A DNA stretch of 64,000 bases from Caedibacter sp052030685 (GCF_052030685.1 NZ_JBQAJM010000011.1:1-64000), one strand, 5' to 3'; shown: positions 35,348-45,724, counted from the first letter of the stretch. The notes: generated by a model not told the origin, from the sequence alone. Made by a program: numbers and translations.

Positions 35348-36241
35348 CTACATAAGATACAAAAGCTTTAAGCCAATAGCACTAACATTGCTATTGATAC
35401 TATGGTTTTTTGCGGGGACATAAATATAGCTTGCCCATGGCGCAATAATAAAGCGTCCATAACTGCTATCAAAATTAAAGCCAATACCTAATAGTGAATA
35501 CAATCCGCCGTGATTCGTGGTATTTTGTGACAACGTACCCAAACCATTGGCTTGATAAAAATCAACCTGCGTATTGTTGTAATAAATATAACCAAGCTCA
35601 GTACGACTTGAGATTGAAAAATGGCGATTAAAATGAAACGTACTTGATTGTAATACCCCTGCATGCAAATACACATCATCCTGTTTCGTGCCACTGGTAT
35701 TGACCAATGCCAACATCATCGGCTCAGTCGTACGATATCTTGAATAGTTTGCCGTAGTATAAACACCTGGTGTTATATGAAATCGCCCTTGAATAAATTC
35801 ATAACCAAAACTCAAACTTGAAACGGCAAAGTAATGCTCAAGGTTAGTGTGCTGATCAATATTATAATCATTTGCTCGCAGATTAACGCGCCCTGTCCCT
35901 GCCGCCCCATGGATATACCAATGCGCTTGCCAGTGATTATAAGTACTAATGACGCCAAAAATAGCACCACCCACCCACTCAGACGTTGCCGCCGTACCAA
36001 CAACATTAAAAAGATTTAAGCGCGTATGCGTATAGCGCGCTTCTAGCGTTGGACCAAAATACCAGTGATTATCCAAGCGATTATCTGAATTATGCAATGC
36101 CATAGTAGGATGCAAATCATCTTGGTCATGATTATCGACAACATTTACAGCAATAGCAGATTCAACTAAGCCTAGCAGCAAGCATAGTCCACTATAAAAA
36201 GGGATTTTGTTTCTTGTATCCATTGTTTGTTTAGGTTCCAT
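35348..36241 (-). CDS. Predicted outer membrane beta-barrel protein, 297 aa
   Basis: A signal peptide (hydrophobic segment GLCLLLGLVESAIA) is followed by alternating amphipathic strands rich in Tyr, Asn and Gly, ending with an aromatic-hydrophobic strand (IGLKLLYLM). This fits a beta-barrel porin-like or autotransporter-barrel-like protein. The family is not recognised. A second ATG at 36223 gives a more compact signal sequence and is equally plausible. It converges tightly on the LysM-barrel gene. Confidence 0.65.
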   Translation of the reverse strand: MEPKQTMDTRNKIPFYSGLCLLLGLVESAIAVNVVDNHDQDDLHPTMALHNSDNRLDNHWYFGPTLEARYTHTRLNLFNVVGTAATSEWVGGAIFGVISTYNHWQAHWYIHGAAGTGRVNLRANDYNIDQHTNLEHYFAVSSLSFGYEFIQGRFHITPGVYTTANYSRYRTTEPMMLALVNTSGTKQDDVYLHAGVLQSSTFHFNRHFSISSRTELGYIYYNNTQVDFYQANGLGTLSQNTTNHGGLYSLLGIGFNFDSSYGRFIIAPWASYIYVPAKNHSINSNVSAIGLKLLYLM

Positions 36242-36278
36242 CTAATCATTCTTAGATTGAGTATAGTTGATAAATTAC

Positions 36279-37604
36279 CTATGCCACCAATAATGAACGA
36301 ACACGAAGATATTCTATGTGTCTGACTTTATTACTTGGCAAGTAAAAGGTGGTTATAACACCAACAATAATCAATGCATAAATAAAATAAATTAAACCAT
36401 ATGATGGTGACATATTAACAAACACATCTGCAAACATTGGTGCAAAGCCAGAGATGGAAACTCCTATGCCATATGCAATTGAGCAACCTGAAGCACGCAC
36501 ATCTTTTGGGAAAAGCTCAGAGTACAAAGGCGTTGCAACTCCTTGAAGCAAGGATACAAGTGCTGTTATTAAAACAGTGGCTACAATAATAAGCACATAA
36601 CTTGCTGAGTTGAACAACAGCATTGCCGGCACCGACAACACTATCATTGATATGAGGCACGCGTTTAAGGATCTCTTTCGGCCCCAATAGTCTGAAAGGA
36701 GTCCTGAAAGCGGAACCATAATACATATCAAACTAAGAGCCAAGCTATTAATACCTAAAGCTGTCGCTTGACTTAACCCAATATGTTGCGTCATATAAGT
36801 CACAAGGTAAGTTGCCAGAATATAGAACAACGATGCGGCAACAGCCGAAAGTATAATGACACAAAAAAGGCTTCTTCTGTGCTTTGTAAAGACTATTTTA
36901 ATTGGTGAGACTTTCATTTTATCTTTGGAGTCTACGATATCTTGATCGACATCCTTCTCTTTTAAAAAAATCTGAGCTATTAGAAGAACAGCGCTTATTA
37001 AAAATGGAATTCGCCAAGCATATTCAGACAATGAATCAGGAATTAACTTAACAACGGTAACGCTAACAAAGGCTGCCAACAAGAACCCAATAACAGATAC
37101 TGAATATGCAATACCTATGTTTAAACCTTTTAAACGATAATCATCATCTTCTGTCGTAATCGTTAACAGATTGCCAAACTGACCACCAGCGGATAAGCCT
37201 TGAATCATTCTAAGTAAAACTAGCAACACAGGCGCCATAATACCTATCGTTGAGACACCTGGTAAAAATGCCATTCCAACTGTTGCCAATCCCATCATAG
37301 CAATAGAAAGATTCATTGCATAATGACGACCAACTTTATCGCCTAAATGCCCAAAAACAAAAGCACCTACAGGGCGGGCTAGAAATCCAGCTCCGAAGAC
37401 TGCAAAAGTGGCCAATAATGAAATAAAAGGGCTTGAGCTAGGAAAAAACGTTGCTGCTATCGCTACTGCAAAATAACCATAAAGGCTGAAATCATACCAC
37501 TCAATAACGTTTCCAAGTGAAATTTTTAATAATCTTAGTGTTTGATAAAACATAACTATATTAAATTTTGAGGAAAAGTCCTCAAGATAAAATAACATCT
37601 CCAT
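36279..37604 (-). CDS. MFS transporter, MHS (metabolite:H+ symporter) family
   Basis: A 441-aa, 12-helix permease. The start of the membrane domain SLGNVIEWYDFSLYGYFA and the loop motifs FGHLGDKVGRHYAM and LRMIQGLSAGGQFG are signatures of the MHS (ProP/KgtP-like) family, which imports osmolytes, organic acids or amino acids with protons. The substrate is not predictable. The start is uncertain: an ATG at 37553 gives a typical N-terminus (FYQTLRLLKISLGN). No clear Shine-Dalgarno is seen for either. Confidence 0.88.
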   Translation of the reverse strand: MEMLFYLEDFSSKFNIVMFYQTLRLLKISLGNVIEWYDFSLYGYFAVAIAATFFPSSSPFISLLATFAVFGAGFLARPVGAFVFGHLGDKVGRHYAMNLSIAMMGLATVGMAFLPGVSTIGIMAPVLLVLLRMIQGLSAGGQFGNLLTITTEDDDYRLKGLNIGIAYSVSVIGFLLAAFVSVTVVKLIPDSLSEYAWRIPFLISAVLLIAQIFLKEKDVDQDIVDSKDKMKVSPIKIVFTKHRRSLFCVIILSAVAASLFYILATYLVTYMTQHIGLSQATALGINSLALSLICIMVPLSGLLSDYWGRKRSLNACLISMIVLSVPAMLLFNSASYVLIIVATVLITALVSLLQGVATPLYSELFPKDVRASGCSIAYGIGVSISGFAPMFADVFVNMSPSYGLIYFIYALIIVGVITTFYLPSNKVRHIEYLRVRSLLVA

Positions 37605-37761
37605 AATGATCGATTGTTATTTTTACCCTAACATTATTGAAACTGACTTGTCAAATTTGCAAGACTATCAATTTCGCGATGAAATATTCAACTGGTTTCT
37701 ATAGCAGCTTTTGGTTATGATTGGCAAGATTTCATTTAGCAAAACCAAAGGATACGATACG

Positions 37762-38595
37762 ATGCTTAAGAAAATTGGCGTGATCTTCTCATTTATGCTG
37801 TTAGCAATGTCAGGCTTTCAGTTAGCTGAAGCCAAGCGTTTTGGCGGTGGTTCAAGCCATGGCTTTAGCCGCTCAACACCAACACAAACACACAATAGCA
37901 CAGCTGCTGGCAGCACTGCTCAGAAAAAAGGTGGCATGGGCACCTTTGGTAAGATTTTAACCGCGCTTGGATTAGGTGCGCTTTTTGCTTGGCTTTTTAG
38001 TGCGCATGGTATGACGGGATTACTCATTGTTATTGCACTGATCGCACTGTTTGTTTTCTTTATGCGTAGAAAGGCAATGCAGCAACAAATGCACAATAAC
38101 AATCATAATAATGCATCACATAATCAAGCATCACCACTACATACCGCTACCAATGCGTTTACTGGCAATGCCCAAGAAGCTTCGGCTGAGCACAGCCAAT
38201 CAACACAGTCAATTAATGGTATCGTCAACGGCCAGTTAGCTGATGGTACACCTGAGACCGTCTTTAACCACCAAGCGTTAAACTTATTTAATCAACTACA
38301 AGCTTTAAACAATAAAGAAGGTCTTGAAAAGATCAGAAGCTATATTACTGAAGATCTCTATCACAGTGTCTTAAATGACATTGAGCACAATGAGGAATTA
38401 GCGCAATTTAAAGACCTTAGCTGCAAAGTCATGAGCTGTGATCGTCAAGCAAATCAATATATTGCCAGTGTCATGTTTGTTGGACAGGTTAAAGAAGATG
38501 CTCATGGTGACTGGCAAAACTTTGAAGAAATCTGGCACTTCATACGCAAAGATGGTGAACACTTATGGCAAGTTGCCGGTGTTCAACAATTCTAA
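37762..38595 (+). CDS. Tim44-like domain membrane protein
   Basis: A 277-aa protein. It has a signal-like N-terminus (MLKKIGVIFSFMLLAMSGFQ), a Gly/Ser-rich FGGGSSHGFSRS segment, one or two transmembrane helices (about 70-108), a His/Asn/Gln-rich linker and a C-terminal Tim44-like domain (about 155-277, LFNQLQALNNKEGLEKIRSYI...FEEIWHFIRK). Such bacterial proteins are widespread, with unclear function. AAAGGA precedes the ATG at 37762. Confidence 0.85.
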   Translation: MLKKIGVIFSFMLLAMSGFQLAEAKRFGGGSSHGFSRSTPTQTHNSTAAGSTAQKKGGMGTFGKILTALGLGALFAWLFSAHGMTGLLIVIALIALFVFFMRRKAMQQQMHNNNHNNASHNQASPLHTATNAFTGNAQEASAEHSQSTQSINGIVNGQLADGTPETVFNHQALNLFNQLQALNNKEGLEKIRSYITEDLYHSVLNDIEHNEELAQFKDLSCKVMSCDRQANQYIASVMFVGQVKEDAHGDWQNFEEIWHFIRKDGEHLWQVAGVQQF

Positions 38596-38621
38596 AATAC
38601 TGATAGTTTTTATCCATTGTA

Positions 38622-40355
38622 TTACGCTCCATGCATAAAAGCTGCTTCTGCTAACGGGTGATTAGTCAATAAAAAACGCTTTGGTGTTTCTGCTAACAAA
38701 TACCCTTGATAAGGTTGTCCTTTTTTAAAGTAAGCGTTGTAATTATTCTCATCGGTAAAGACAAAAACACGACGATCACTTTGCCATGCTGGCCAGAATT
38801 GATCTGCGGTTCTTAGCGTTTTATCAGCACCTGAGTTTGGCATTTTGGCAGTATTTGCAAGCTCGCCTTCATTGGCAACAATCCACGTCAAGCGATCCAA
38901 ATAAAACTGTGCATCATAATAGTAACCACCATAGTTTGCGACAATCGCCTGCGGATAGGTTTTAAGCAAAGGGGCGACAATATTCGTCAGTGGACGCACT
39001 GTTTTTTGTGCAAAATACTGCGAACCTGACCAGCCCAAATTCAATATAATCATCATCGCACAGACAAACCATAACATAATCGCTTTGAGATTATTGCGCT
39101 TTAAATAAACAAATCCTGCAATCGCAGTGATAAGAGACACAAGTGCCGCCGGCCAATAAAACCCTGCAATTTCATTAAAGAACATCGCAAAATTAGGAAT
39201 AAATGGCAAGATCACAAAAGCAATCGCAATAATAATGAAAAACACCAATGAAACAATAATACTTGCCTTGGTTGACTTACGTAATGTCGACTCATTAAGT
39301 ATCTTGTCAATGCGTCGCGCGATCAAGATCGCAAAGGGTGTCACCACCGGAATTAAGTAGCCCATTAAAATCGATTTTGAAAACGCAAAAAATAGTAAAA
39401 TTGCCATGCCCCAGACAAATAAAAACCACTCATTTTCATGCTTTTTACGTGTTTTGAGCTTAGTTAATACTGATTTAAAGACTTGTGGTAAAAAGCCAAA
39501 CCAAGGGAAAAAGCCAATAATAAAAATACCAAAATAGACAAATTTACTCATTTGTCGCCCTTGCTCATCCGTAGCATAACGCAAGATTTGTTGAACAATC
39601 ACATAATAATGGAAAAACTCAGGGTGCTCGTTATTAACCGCAACAATCCATGGCACTGAAATGATTAAAACGACGATTAAGCCAAGATATAAGCGATAAT
39701 CTAACAGCAGGCGATATCTGCCAACGATAAGCGCCCATAAACCAATAATCATCATCGGAAAGACAATGCCAATTAAACCCTTGGTCATCACTGCAAGCCC
39801 CGAGAAAATAAAGGCATTTAATAACCATATATTTGCCTGCCAACTTGTCTGGCGATATTGTCTTGATGCCCAAAATGACAACATGGTTATCGTTAAGAAA
39901 AAGGCGACACCGGCATCAAGGTTTAAATAGCGTCCTCCACCTAAATATAAAATCGACGTCCCCGTAATCAGTGCAGCCCACAGTGATACACGGCGCTTTT
40001 GATAGACAATACGACAAACGAGATATACAAACCACACACCAATAATCGATAACACCGGATTAGGTAGGCGAGCCGCCCAAATATTGAAGCCAAAGATCTT
40101 GAGCGACAAAGCTGTTAACCAATAAATCATTGGCGGCTTTTCAAAATAAATCACTCCATCTAGGTGCGGTACGATATATTGGTGGTTAACGACCATCTCG
40201 CGCGCAATCTCAGCATAGCGCCCTTCATCTGGCGTGAAAAGCACCGGCAGACCATAAAGACACAAGGCGATTGCCATAATGATTGTTATCAACAGTAAAT
40301 CACACCAAAATACGCGATCCATTTGCCAGCGAAGGCGGCTTACCTTTTTTTCCAT
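38622..40355 (-). CDS. ArnT-like lipid-linked glycosyltransferase (GT39/PMT superfamily)
   Basis: A 577-aa polytopic membrane protein. The first periplasmic loop TPDEGRYAEIAREM and the YFEKPPMIYW motif are hallmarks of ArnT-type glycosyltransferases, which move an amino sugar from undecaprenyl phosphate to lipid A. About 11-12 helices are followed by a soluble C-terminal domain. In Francisella the homologue FlmK adds galactosamine. The donor sugar here is unknown, but lipid A modification is the natural inference. Confidence 0.88.
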   Translation of the reverse strand: MEKKVSRLRWQMDRVFWCDLLLITIIMAIALCLYGLPVLFTPDEGRYAEIAREMVVNHQYIVPHLDGVIYFEKPPMIYWLTALSLKIFGFNIWAARLPNPVLSIIGVWFVYLVCRIVYQKRRVSLWAALITGTSILYLGGGRYLNLDAGVAFFLTITMLSFWASRQYRQTSWQANIWLLNAFIFSGLAVMTKGLIGIVFPMMIIGLWALIVGRYRLLLDYRLYLGLIVVLIISVPWIVAVNNEHPEFFHYYVIVQQILRYATDEQGRQMSKFVYFGIFIIGFFPWFGFLPQVFKSVLTKLKTRKKHENEWFLFVWGMAILLFFAFSKSILMGYLIPVVTPFAILIARRIDKILNESTLRKSTKASIIVSLVFFIIIAIAFVILPFIPNFAMFFNEIAGFYWPAALVSLITAIAGFVYLKRNNLKAIMLWFVCAMMIILNLGWSGSQYFAQKTVRPLTNIVAPLLKTYPQAIVANYGGYYYDAQFYLDRLTWIVANEGELANTAKMPNSGADKTLRTADQFWPAWQSDRRVFVFTDENNYNAYFKKGQPYQGYLLAETPKRFLLTNHPLAEAAFMHGA

Positions 40356-40456
40356 CGTATCTATAACCTATATTTGAAGCCTCTGAAACTCAATAGATTA
40401 TATACATGTCAGGTAATATTTTATAGTGGCATATACCATTGATCAAAAATTTAGAA

Positions 40457-40879
40457 CTACTGCTTTCTCATTTCTTTAGCAATTTTATCCAAGAGCCCAT
40501 TGACGAAACGATGCCCTTCTTCAGTACCCAATTCTTTTGCTTGATCAACATACTCATTTAGAACAACCTGATAAGGTACATCTAAACAATCGATGAGCTC
40601 ATAAGCGCCTAAGCGTAAAATCGCCAAATCAATCGGATTAATTGACGCCAAATCATTGATCGCATAATGATTGATTTTCTGATCAATGGCGTCTTTATTC
40701 TTAGCAACTCCATCGATTAAGCGATAGAAAAAATCCCACTCAACGGAATGACGATCAACATTGTCAGCATAGAATTGCAATTTCAGTTCGTTGACTTGTG
40801 TATGCGCCAATGATTGCTGATATAGAGCCTGCACGGCATGAAAACGCGCGCGTCTGCGCTCTTTGACTTTTAATGACAT
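40457..40879 (-). CDS. nusB: Transcription antitermination factor NusB
   Basis: A 140-aa all-helical protein that binds boxA RNA with NusE in rRNA antitermination. The family segments are RRRARFHAVQALYQQ and the C-terminal VLNEYVDQAKELGTEEGHRFVNGLLDKI. The ATG at 40879 lies 9 bases after AAGG; a TTG two codons upstream is an alternative. The usual ribE/ribH neighbours are absent. Confidence 0.95.
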   Translation of the reverse strand: MSLKVKERRRARFHAVQALYQQSLAHTQVNELKLQFYADNVDRHSVEWDFFYRLIDGVAKNKDAIDQKINHYAINDLASINPIDLAILRLGAYELIDCLDVPYQVVLNEYVDQAKELGTEEGHRFVNGLLDKIAKEMRKQ

Positions 40880-41059
40880 CGGCAAAACCTTAAAAAATGC
40901 TAGCTCAGTTAAAATACGATCGCAAATTATACCTAATCACTCGATAATGTGATAGCGCTAATTATTTTTTTATTAAACTTTGAGCGTCAATTGCTGATTT
41001 CAATGATTATTAATCTATACTTATGGTTAGTTCTCCATGGAAGATGATAAGGACAATCT

Positions 41060-43012
41060 ATGGCAAAGCATGTTATTCGATCAAAGGGTACACTTGAGGA
41101 GGTCATCACCTTAAAGGCACATACTCGTCTGATTAATGCAGTGCTTATCTTAATTGCCATTTCATCGGTTCTATTAAGCACACTTTCGGTATTCCGCGCT
41201 TTTGATAGTGGTTGGTCACTTAAATATACGCTAGATTTACTGTTGGCTTTAGCTTTAGTTATTTTGATGCTTTTTCGCGCTAAGCTAAACAATCAAACTA
41301 AATCACACATTGTTCTCATTGTTGCAGCTATAGCCATCATTAATGATTATTTATTTTATGGCTTACTATCGCCTCTTAGTATTATCTACGGTCTTGCCAT
41401 CGTTTATGCCTTAAGTTTTTACACCGAGAAGTCTGCACTGATATTCTCAAGCACAATGCTTATTGCTATTGCGATTATTACCTATCTGCATATAACCATA
41501 TGGCACGATGAGTATAGCCAGCCTATGACTTATCTTGGTTCGATTTATTCGTGGCTTTTATTAATAGGCTTACTGACATTTAGTTTACTGTTTATTAGCT
41601 TTGTGATTATTTCAATGCGTCGCTTAACGACACGATTATTACGACACGTCAATGATCGCAATGCATTACTTAGCAAAAAAGCAGTCCTTTTGGAACAACT
41701 CGCGATGACGGATAGTTTGACCGAGCTTTATAACCGCAGAGCTTTTTTGACTGTTGTTAAGAAACAGCTCCCCAGAACAAAACATCATCACTATATTTTA
41801 ATGATTGATATTTGCCACTTCGCACGCATAAACGATACGTACTCACATTATACAGGTGATATGCTATTAATTGCCTTTGCACAGCGATTAATTGAAGTGT
41901 TACCAACACAAAGCACTATTGCACGCACCGGCGGCAATGAATTTAGTGTTCTTATAGCGCTTCCTGTGAGCGAGGATATACAAGCATTTGGCAAGCACCT
42001 ACAAGAACAGATACAACAAAGCTATCGTATAGACCACAAAACACTCAGTATTACCACAGCATTAGGAATGTCACTGTTTACGCCACAGCTAGATTACACC
42101 TTAAATTTACGGCGCGCTGATTTGGCGTTATTTTATGCCAAGAGTCATAAACAAGAATGCGTTATCTATGATGAAACCATCGATAACTTCTATCATACTG
42201 AACAAACCCTTGAAAAATATATGTATGAAGCATTTGCCCAGAAATCTTTCTATTTTAACTTTCAGCCACTTGTTAATGGGCGCAGCGGCAAAATTATTGG
42301 TTGTGAAAGCCTAATGCGACTAAACCACCCTGAGCTTGGCAATATTCGACCTGATATTTTCATTCCAATTGTTGAACGTATGGGACTTGCCGATAAGCTC
42401 AATGACTATGTTGTTAATGAAGTATTATGCTATTTCTGTCTGTTAGATTTGGCGCCTAACCAAAACTTTAAATTAAGCCTTAATATCTCCCCTGTTGTAT
42501 ATGACTTTCCAACACATATGCAATCATTGATTGAACAGATCAAACAGCACCCCATTCCGAAGTGGCTGAATATCGAATTTGAAATCACCGAGTCTCAGCT
42601 AATGCAGCACTTGGAGAGTAACTCGCTAAACATCAGCCAAATGTTTGCGCAACTTAAAATGCATAATATCGGATTATCCATGGATGACTTTGGCACGCAA
42701 TACTCATCCCTTAATCGTTTTATAAATTATAGTTTCAACACCATCAAGATTGACAAGAGTTTTACCCAACGCCTCGATCAACCACACAATCAACCCGTCA
42801 TTGGTGCAGTTAAAGCCATTGTGCTATTAGCCAACGAGCTCAATATCAGTCTGATTGCTGAGGGCGCTGAAACCAAAGCACAGGTGGATAAACTCATTGA
42901 GCTAGGCTGTGATTGCATCCAGGGTTATTATTTCTATCGACCGATGCCAATTAAAAAGCTCATACAAAATTTAACTGAGAACTGGTCACAGCACAATAAT
43001 CAAGCCCAGTGA
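41060..43012 (+). CDS. Membrane GGDEF-EAL protein; likely c-di-GMP phosphodiesterase
   Basis: A 650-aa protein with about 5-6 N-terminal transmembrane helices (residues 30-190) followed by a GGDEF and an EAL domain. The GGDEF motif is degenerate, reading GGNEF (residues 291-295). The EAL motif is ESL (E416-L418), but the other catalytic positions are kept: NIS, ITES, MDDFGTQYSSLNRF, KIDKSF, AEGAE and QGYYF. Phosphodiesterase activity is thus more likely than cyclase activity. AAGGA precedes the ATG. Its 3' end overlaps the convergent YeiH-like gene by 27 bases. Confidence 0.9.
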   Translation: MAKHVIRSKGTLEEVITLKAHTRLINAVLILIAISSVLLSTLSVFRAFDSGWSLKYTLDLLLALALVILMLFRAKLNNQTKSHIVLIVAAIAIINDYLFYGLLSPLSIIYGLAIVYALSFYTEKSALIFSSTMLIAIAIITYLHITIWHDEYSQPMTYLGSIYSWLLLIGLLTFSLLFISFVIISMRRLTTRLLRHVNDRNALLSKKAVLLEQLAMTDSLTELYNRRAFLTVVKKQLPRTKHHHYILMIDICHFARINDTYSHYTGDMLLIAFAQRLIEVLPTQSTIARTGGNEFSVLIALPVSEDIQAFGKHLQEQIQQSYRIDHKTLSITTALGMSLFTPQLDYTLNLRRADLALFYAKSHKQECVIYDETIDNFYHTEQTLEKYMYEAFAQKSFYFNFQPLVNGRSGKIIGCESLMRLNHPELGNIRPDIFIPIVERMGLADKLNDYVVNEVLCYFCLLDLAPNQNFKLSLNISPVVYDFPTHMQSLIEQIKQHPIPKWLNIEFEITESQLMQHLESNSLNISQMFAQLKMHNIGLSMDDFGTQYSSLNRFINYSFNTIKIDKSFTQRLDQPHNQPVIGAVKAIVLLANELNISLIAEGAETKAQVDKLIELGCDCIQGYYFYRPMPIKKLIQNLTENWSQHNNQAQ

Positions 43013-44086
43013 TATGACAAGCAGGATAATCATCGCTAAACCACCGGCTAATAATGGTTTCCCCCCTGATTTAAGCAAGACAACTAAGTCTGTATTTAAA
43101 CCGACACCGACCATTGCCATTGTCATACAAAATGCAGAAATTTCGGCAATATAATGGCTTATTGACAAATCAGTTAATCGATCTAGAAAACCAAATAACC
43201 CCAAGGTATTGAGAACAACCACTGCCAAGAAATATAGAATAAATTTAGGGAAATACTGATGCCATGCGACCTTTTTTTGCACTTCATCATTAGTTTTATT
43301 GGCTTTATGGTGTTTAATGCCAATCAACATCACCATCGGCGCAAGGAGCAAAATCCTGACCATCTTCACAATCGTTGCTGTTTGTCCGGCAATTGCGCCA
43401 AAAGCAAAACCAGCTGCCACCACTTGTGGTACTGCTTGAATAGATGTCCCTGCCCATACGCCAAATTGAAACTCATCTAATCCCAAGGCATGCCCCAATA
43501 GCGGCATAACAAAAATCGCAATTAAGCCATATAATGACACAATAGTCATTGCAATTGCTACTTGCGTTTGATTGGCTTTGACAACCGGAGCTGCTGCGAC
43601 AATTGCTGATCCTCCGCATATTGCCGTACCAATAGTGATAAGTGCTGACATTTTCTCGTCAACACCTAAGCGTTTACATAACCACAGTGTAACGACATAA
43701 GCAATTAAGAGACAAATGAGATTGATCAATAACGCTTGACCTGAGACTTTAAGCACCGAGAGTAAATCAAACTTCACCCCCATTAACACAATACCTAAAG
43801 GCAATAGCGACTTTGCCGCAAAATTAGCCCCCGGGGTCAACTTCTGCCACAAGCGTGCTGAACTGATCACGCCTTGCAAATTTTCCTGTTGATGAGCTGG
43901 CGCTTTATGTCGAAAGAATACATTACCACAGATAATACCTATAATAATCGACAGTACCATCGGTTCTAATGGGTGAACTTCTAAATTGTGATGATAGATG
44001 GTAAAAGGCGCAAATGGCAAGTAGGCAACAGCATAGGCAATAACTGCCAGTAACGCGCAAAATAAAAGCCCTGTTATCTTGCTCAT
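42986..44086 (-). CDS. YeiH-family (UPF0324) putative sulfate exporter
   Basis: A 366-aa, about 10-helix membrane protein. The GTAICGGSAIVAAAPV and WAGTSIQAVPQVVAAGFAFG segments are typical of YeiH/UPF0324, predicted anion (sulfate or sulfonate) exporters. Its ATG overlaps the rsmG stop as ATGA, suggesting co-translation with an unrelated housekeeping gene. The 3' end overlaps the GGDEF-EAL gene by 27 bases. Confidence 0.88.
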   Translation of the reverse strand: MSKITGLLFCALLAVIAYAVAYLPFAPFTIYHHNLEVHPLEPMVLSIIIGIICGNVFFRHKAPAHQQENLQGVISSARLWQKLTPGANFAAKSLLPLGIVLMGVKFDLLSVLKVSGQALLINLICLLIAYVVTLWLCKRLGVDEKMSALITIGTAICGGSAIVAAAPVVKANQTQVAIAMTIVSLYGLIAIFVMPLLGHALGLDEFQFGVWAGTSIQAVPQVVAAGFAFGAIAGQTATIVKMVRILLLAPMVMLIGIKHHKANKTNDEVQKKVAWHQYFPKFILYFLAVVVLNTLGLFGFLDRLTDLSISHYIAEISAFCMTMAMVGVGLNTDLVVLLKSGGKPLLAGGLAMIILLVISLGLIIVL

Positions 44087-44733
44087 GCTTTATACATCCG
44101 AATCACGTGACGCTCGGCATCTAACAGTGGCACATCAACTTCAAATATCTCATGCTTTAGCGGCAATGCATCTAATGCACCTTGCTCAATCTTGCCCCCC
44201 TTCATCGCAATCATTTGCCCGTCAACAGCCAATAAATGCTGACATAAACGCTCAAAATCAGCAATAGAACTAAAGGCGCGAGAGATTACCGTATCAAATA
44301 ACACCTCTGGCTGATATGCCTCTACCCTGATATTCACAGCTGTCACATTTTCCAAATCTAGCACTTTTTTGACATGACTTAAAAAGCGCACTTTTTTGCC
44401 AACGCTATCAATTAATACGAAGTTAACTTCAGGTAACAAAATTGCCAAGACAATACCTGGCAAACCGCCACCGCTACCAACATCAACAACATATTTGCCT
44501 TTGATAAAGGAAACCACTGACATGCTATCAAAGACATGCTTTACTAGCATTTCATCCCACTGGGTAATCGCTGTCATATTGTAAGTTTTATTCCATTTTT
44601 TCAATAGTGATAAGTAGTCAATCAAACGGTTAATTTGTTCATCATCAATGGTGAGATTAAACTTCTCTGCTGCTTGACGAATTTTGACCTTACTATCGCC
44701 AAGCATATTATTTAAACAATCTAATGTAATCAT
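44083..44733 (-). CDS. rsmG: 16S rRNA (guanine527-N7)-methyltransferase RsmG
   Basis: A 216-aa SAM-dependent methyltransferase of the GidB family, which methylates G527 of 16S rRNA; loss causes low-level streptomycin resistance. The SAM motif is VVDVGSGGGLPGIVLA; KKWNKTYNMTAI and FDTVISRAFSSI are typical. It lacks its usual mnmG and parAB neighbours. Confidence 0.95.
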   Translation of the reverse strand: MITLDCLNNMLGDSKVKIRQAAEKFNLTIDDEQINRLIDYLSLLKKWNKTYNMTAITQWDEMLVKHVFDSMSVVSFIKGKYVVDVGSGGGLPGIVLAILLPEVNFVLIDSVGKKVRFLSHVKKVLDLENVTAVNIRVEAYQPEVLFDTVISRAFSSIADFERLCQHLLAVDGQMIAMKGGKIEQGALDALPLKHEIFEVDVPLLDAERHVIRMYKA

Positions 44734-44777
44734 TTTATTTACAAACCCTTCCAGATCCTAATTTGCATTTTTGAGTA

Positions 44778-44801
44778 TATACCGCCCATAAATTATTTTA
44801 C
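44778..44801. repeat. Solo end of MITE-like repeat family 1
   Basis: TATACCGCCCATAAATTATTTTAC matches the left end of the family 1 elements (TATACCCACCGTAAATCATTTTGC type). No opposite end is found within 200 bases. It lies between rsmG and the ilvY-like gene. Confidence 0.45.
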
Positions 44802-44827
44802 AACATTTCTATCACTTCATTATTTAA

Positions 44828-45712
44828 TCAACGACAATCCAATATCTCCAAACTCTTGCATAATTGCCAAAATTTAAGCTTAACCGGTGATTTTATCGCC
44901 TGTTTACGCATCACAATACCTACGGTTACTGGCGCCATATTTTTAAGTGCAAACATTTTTATTTTGCTAGCCAAATGGTTATGTTCTACCACCACCTTGG
45001 GCAGCACCGATATACCAACACCAGAAGATACGAGTGATAAAATCGCTTCATTGCCATCCACTTCGCCATATATTCGCGGTGATCGCTTTTGTTCTATTAA
45101 CCATTTATCTATCGTGTTATCGTTTAAAAACTGAATTGGCATAATAAAAGGATATTGCGCTAATGCTTGATCAATGGACTGGGCACTGCTTTCTTGTGAT
45201 ACGACCAAGACCATATTAGTAATAAGCACAGGATGCGCACAGAGGCTATCATCAAGCTTACGTTCATCAATAAATGAAATGCCGGCATCCATTTGTTTAC
45301 TAGCAACAAGGCTAAGTGCATTTTGCATTGATCCTGTCTCTAATTGCAACTGAATATTAGGGTAGCGCATATTAAGTGCCGCAATAATCCGTGGCAAAAT
45401 CACATATGACGCTGTTACCGTACAAAACAGGCGAATATCACCGCGCAAATTACCCTCATCTGGATGTAATAACGCAAATAATTCATCATTTGCATCAAGA
45501 ACCTTAACACTAAACTCATACATATGTCTACCGGCATCCGTCAGAGAAACATTGCGATTATTGCGCTCAAAAAAGCTTGCCTTATAACTCTCTTCAAGCT
45601 TTTGAACAACTCTTGTCACCGCCGAAGGGCTTAAGTAACAACGCTCTGCGGTTTTACTAAAGCTTAGCGTTTCTGCCAATGTTTTAAACACTTCTAAACT
45701 TTTCACATTCAT
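44828..45712 (-). CDS. ilvY: LysR-family regulator, IlvY-like
   Basis: A 294-aa LysR regulator with N-terminal winged HTH (FKTLAETLSFSKTAERCYLSPSAVTRVVQKLEE). The start of the effector domain, RGDIRLFCTVTASYVILPRII, closely follows the IlvY pattern. Divergent orientation to ilvC repeats the E. coli ilvY-ilvC arrangement, where IlvY activates ilvC in response to acetolactate or acetohydroxybutyrate. Tandem CTAACAT repeats begin just upstream of the ATG. Confidence 0.85.
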   Translation of the reverse strand: MNVKSLEVFKTLAETLSFSKTAERCYLSPSAVTRVVQKLEESYKASFFERNNRNVSLTDAGRHMYEFSVKVLDANDELFALLHPDEGNLRGDIRLFCTVTASYVILPRIIAALNMRYPNIQLQLETGSMQNALSLVASKQMDAGISFIDERKLDDSLCAHPVLITNMVLVVSQESSAQSIDQALAQYPFIMPIQFLNDNTIDKWLIEQKRSPRIYGEVDGNEAILSLVSSGVGISVLPKVVVEHNHLASKIKMFALKNMAPVTVGIVMRKQAIKSPVKLKFWQLCKSLEILDCR

Positions 45713-45724
45713 TAACTATGGCTC

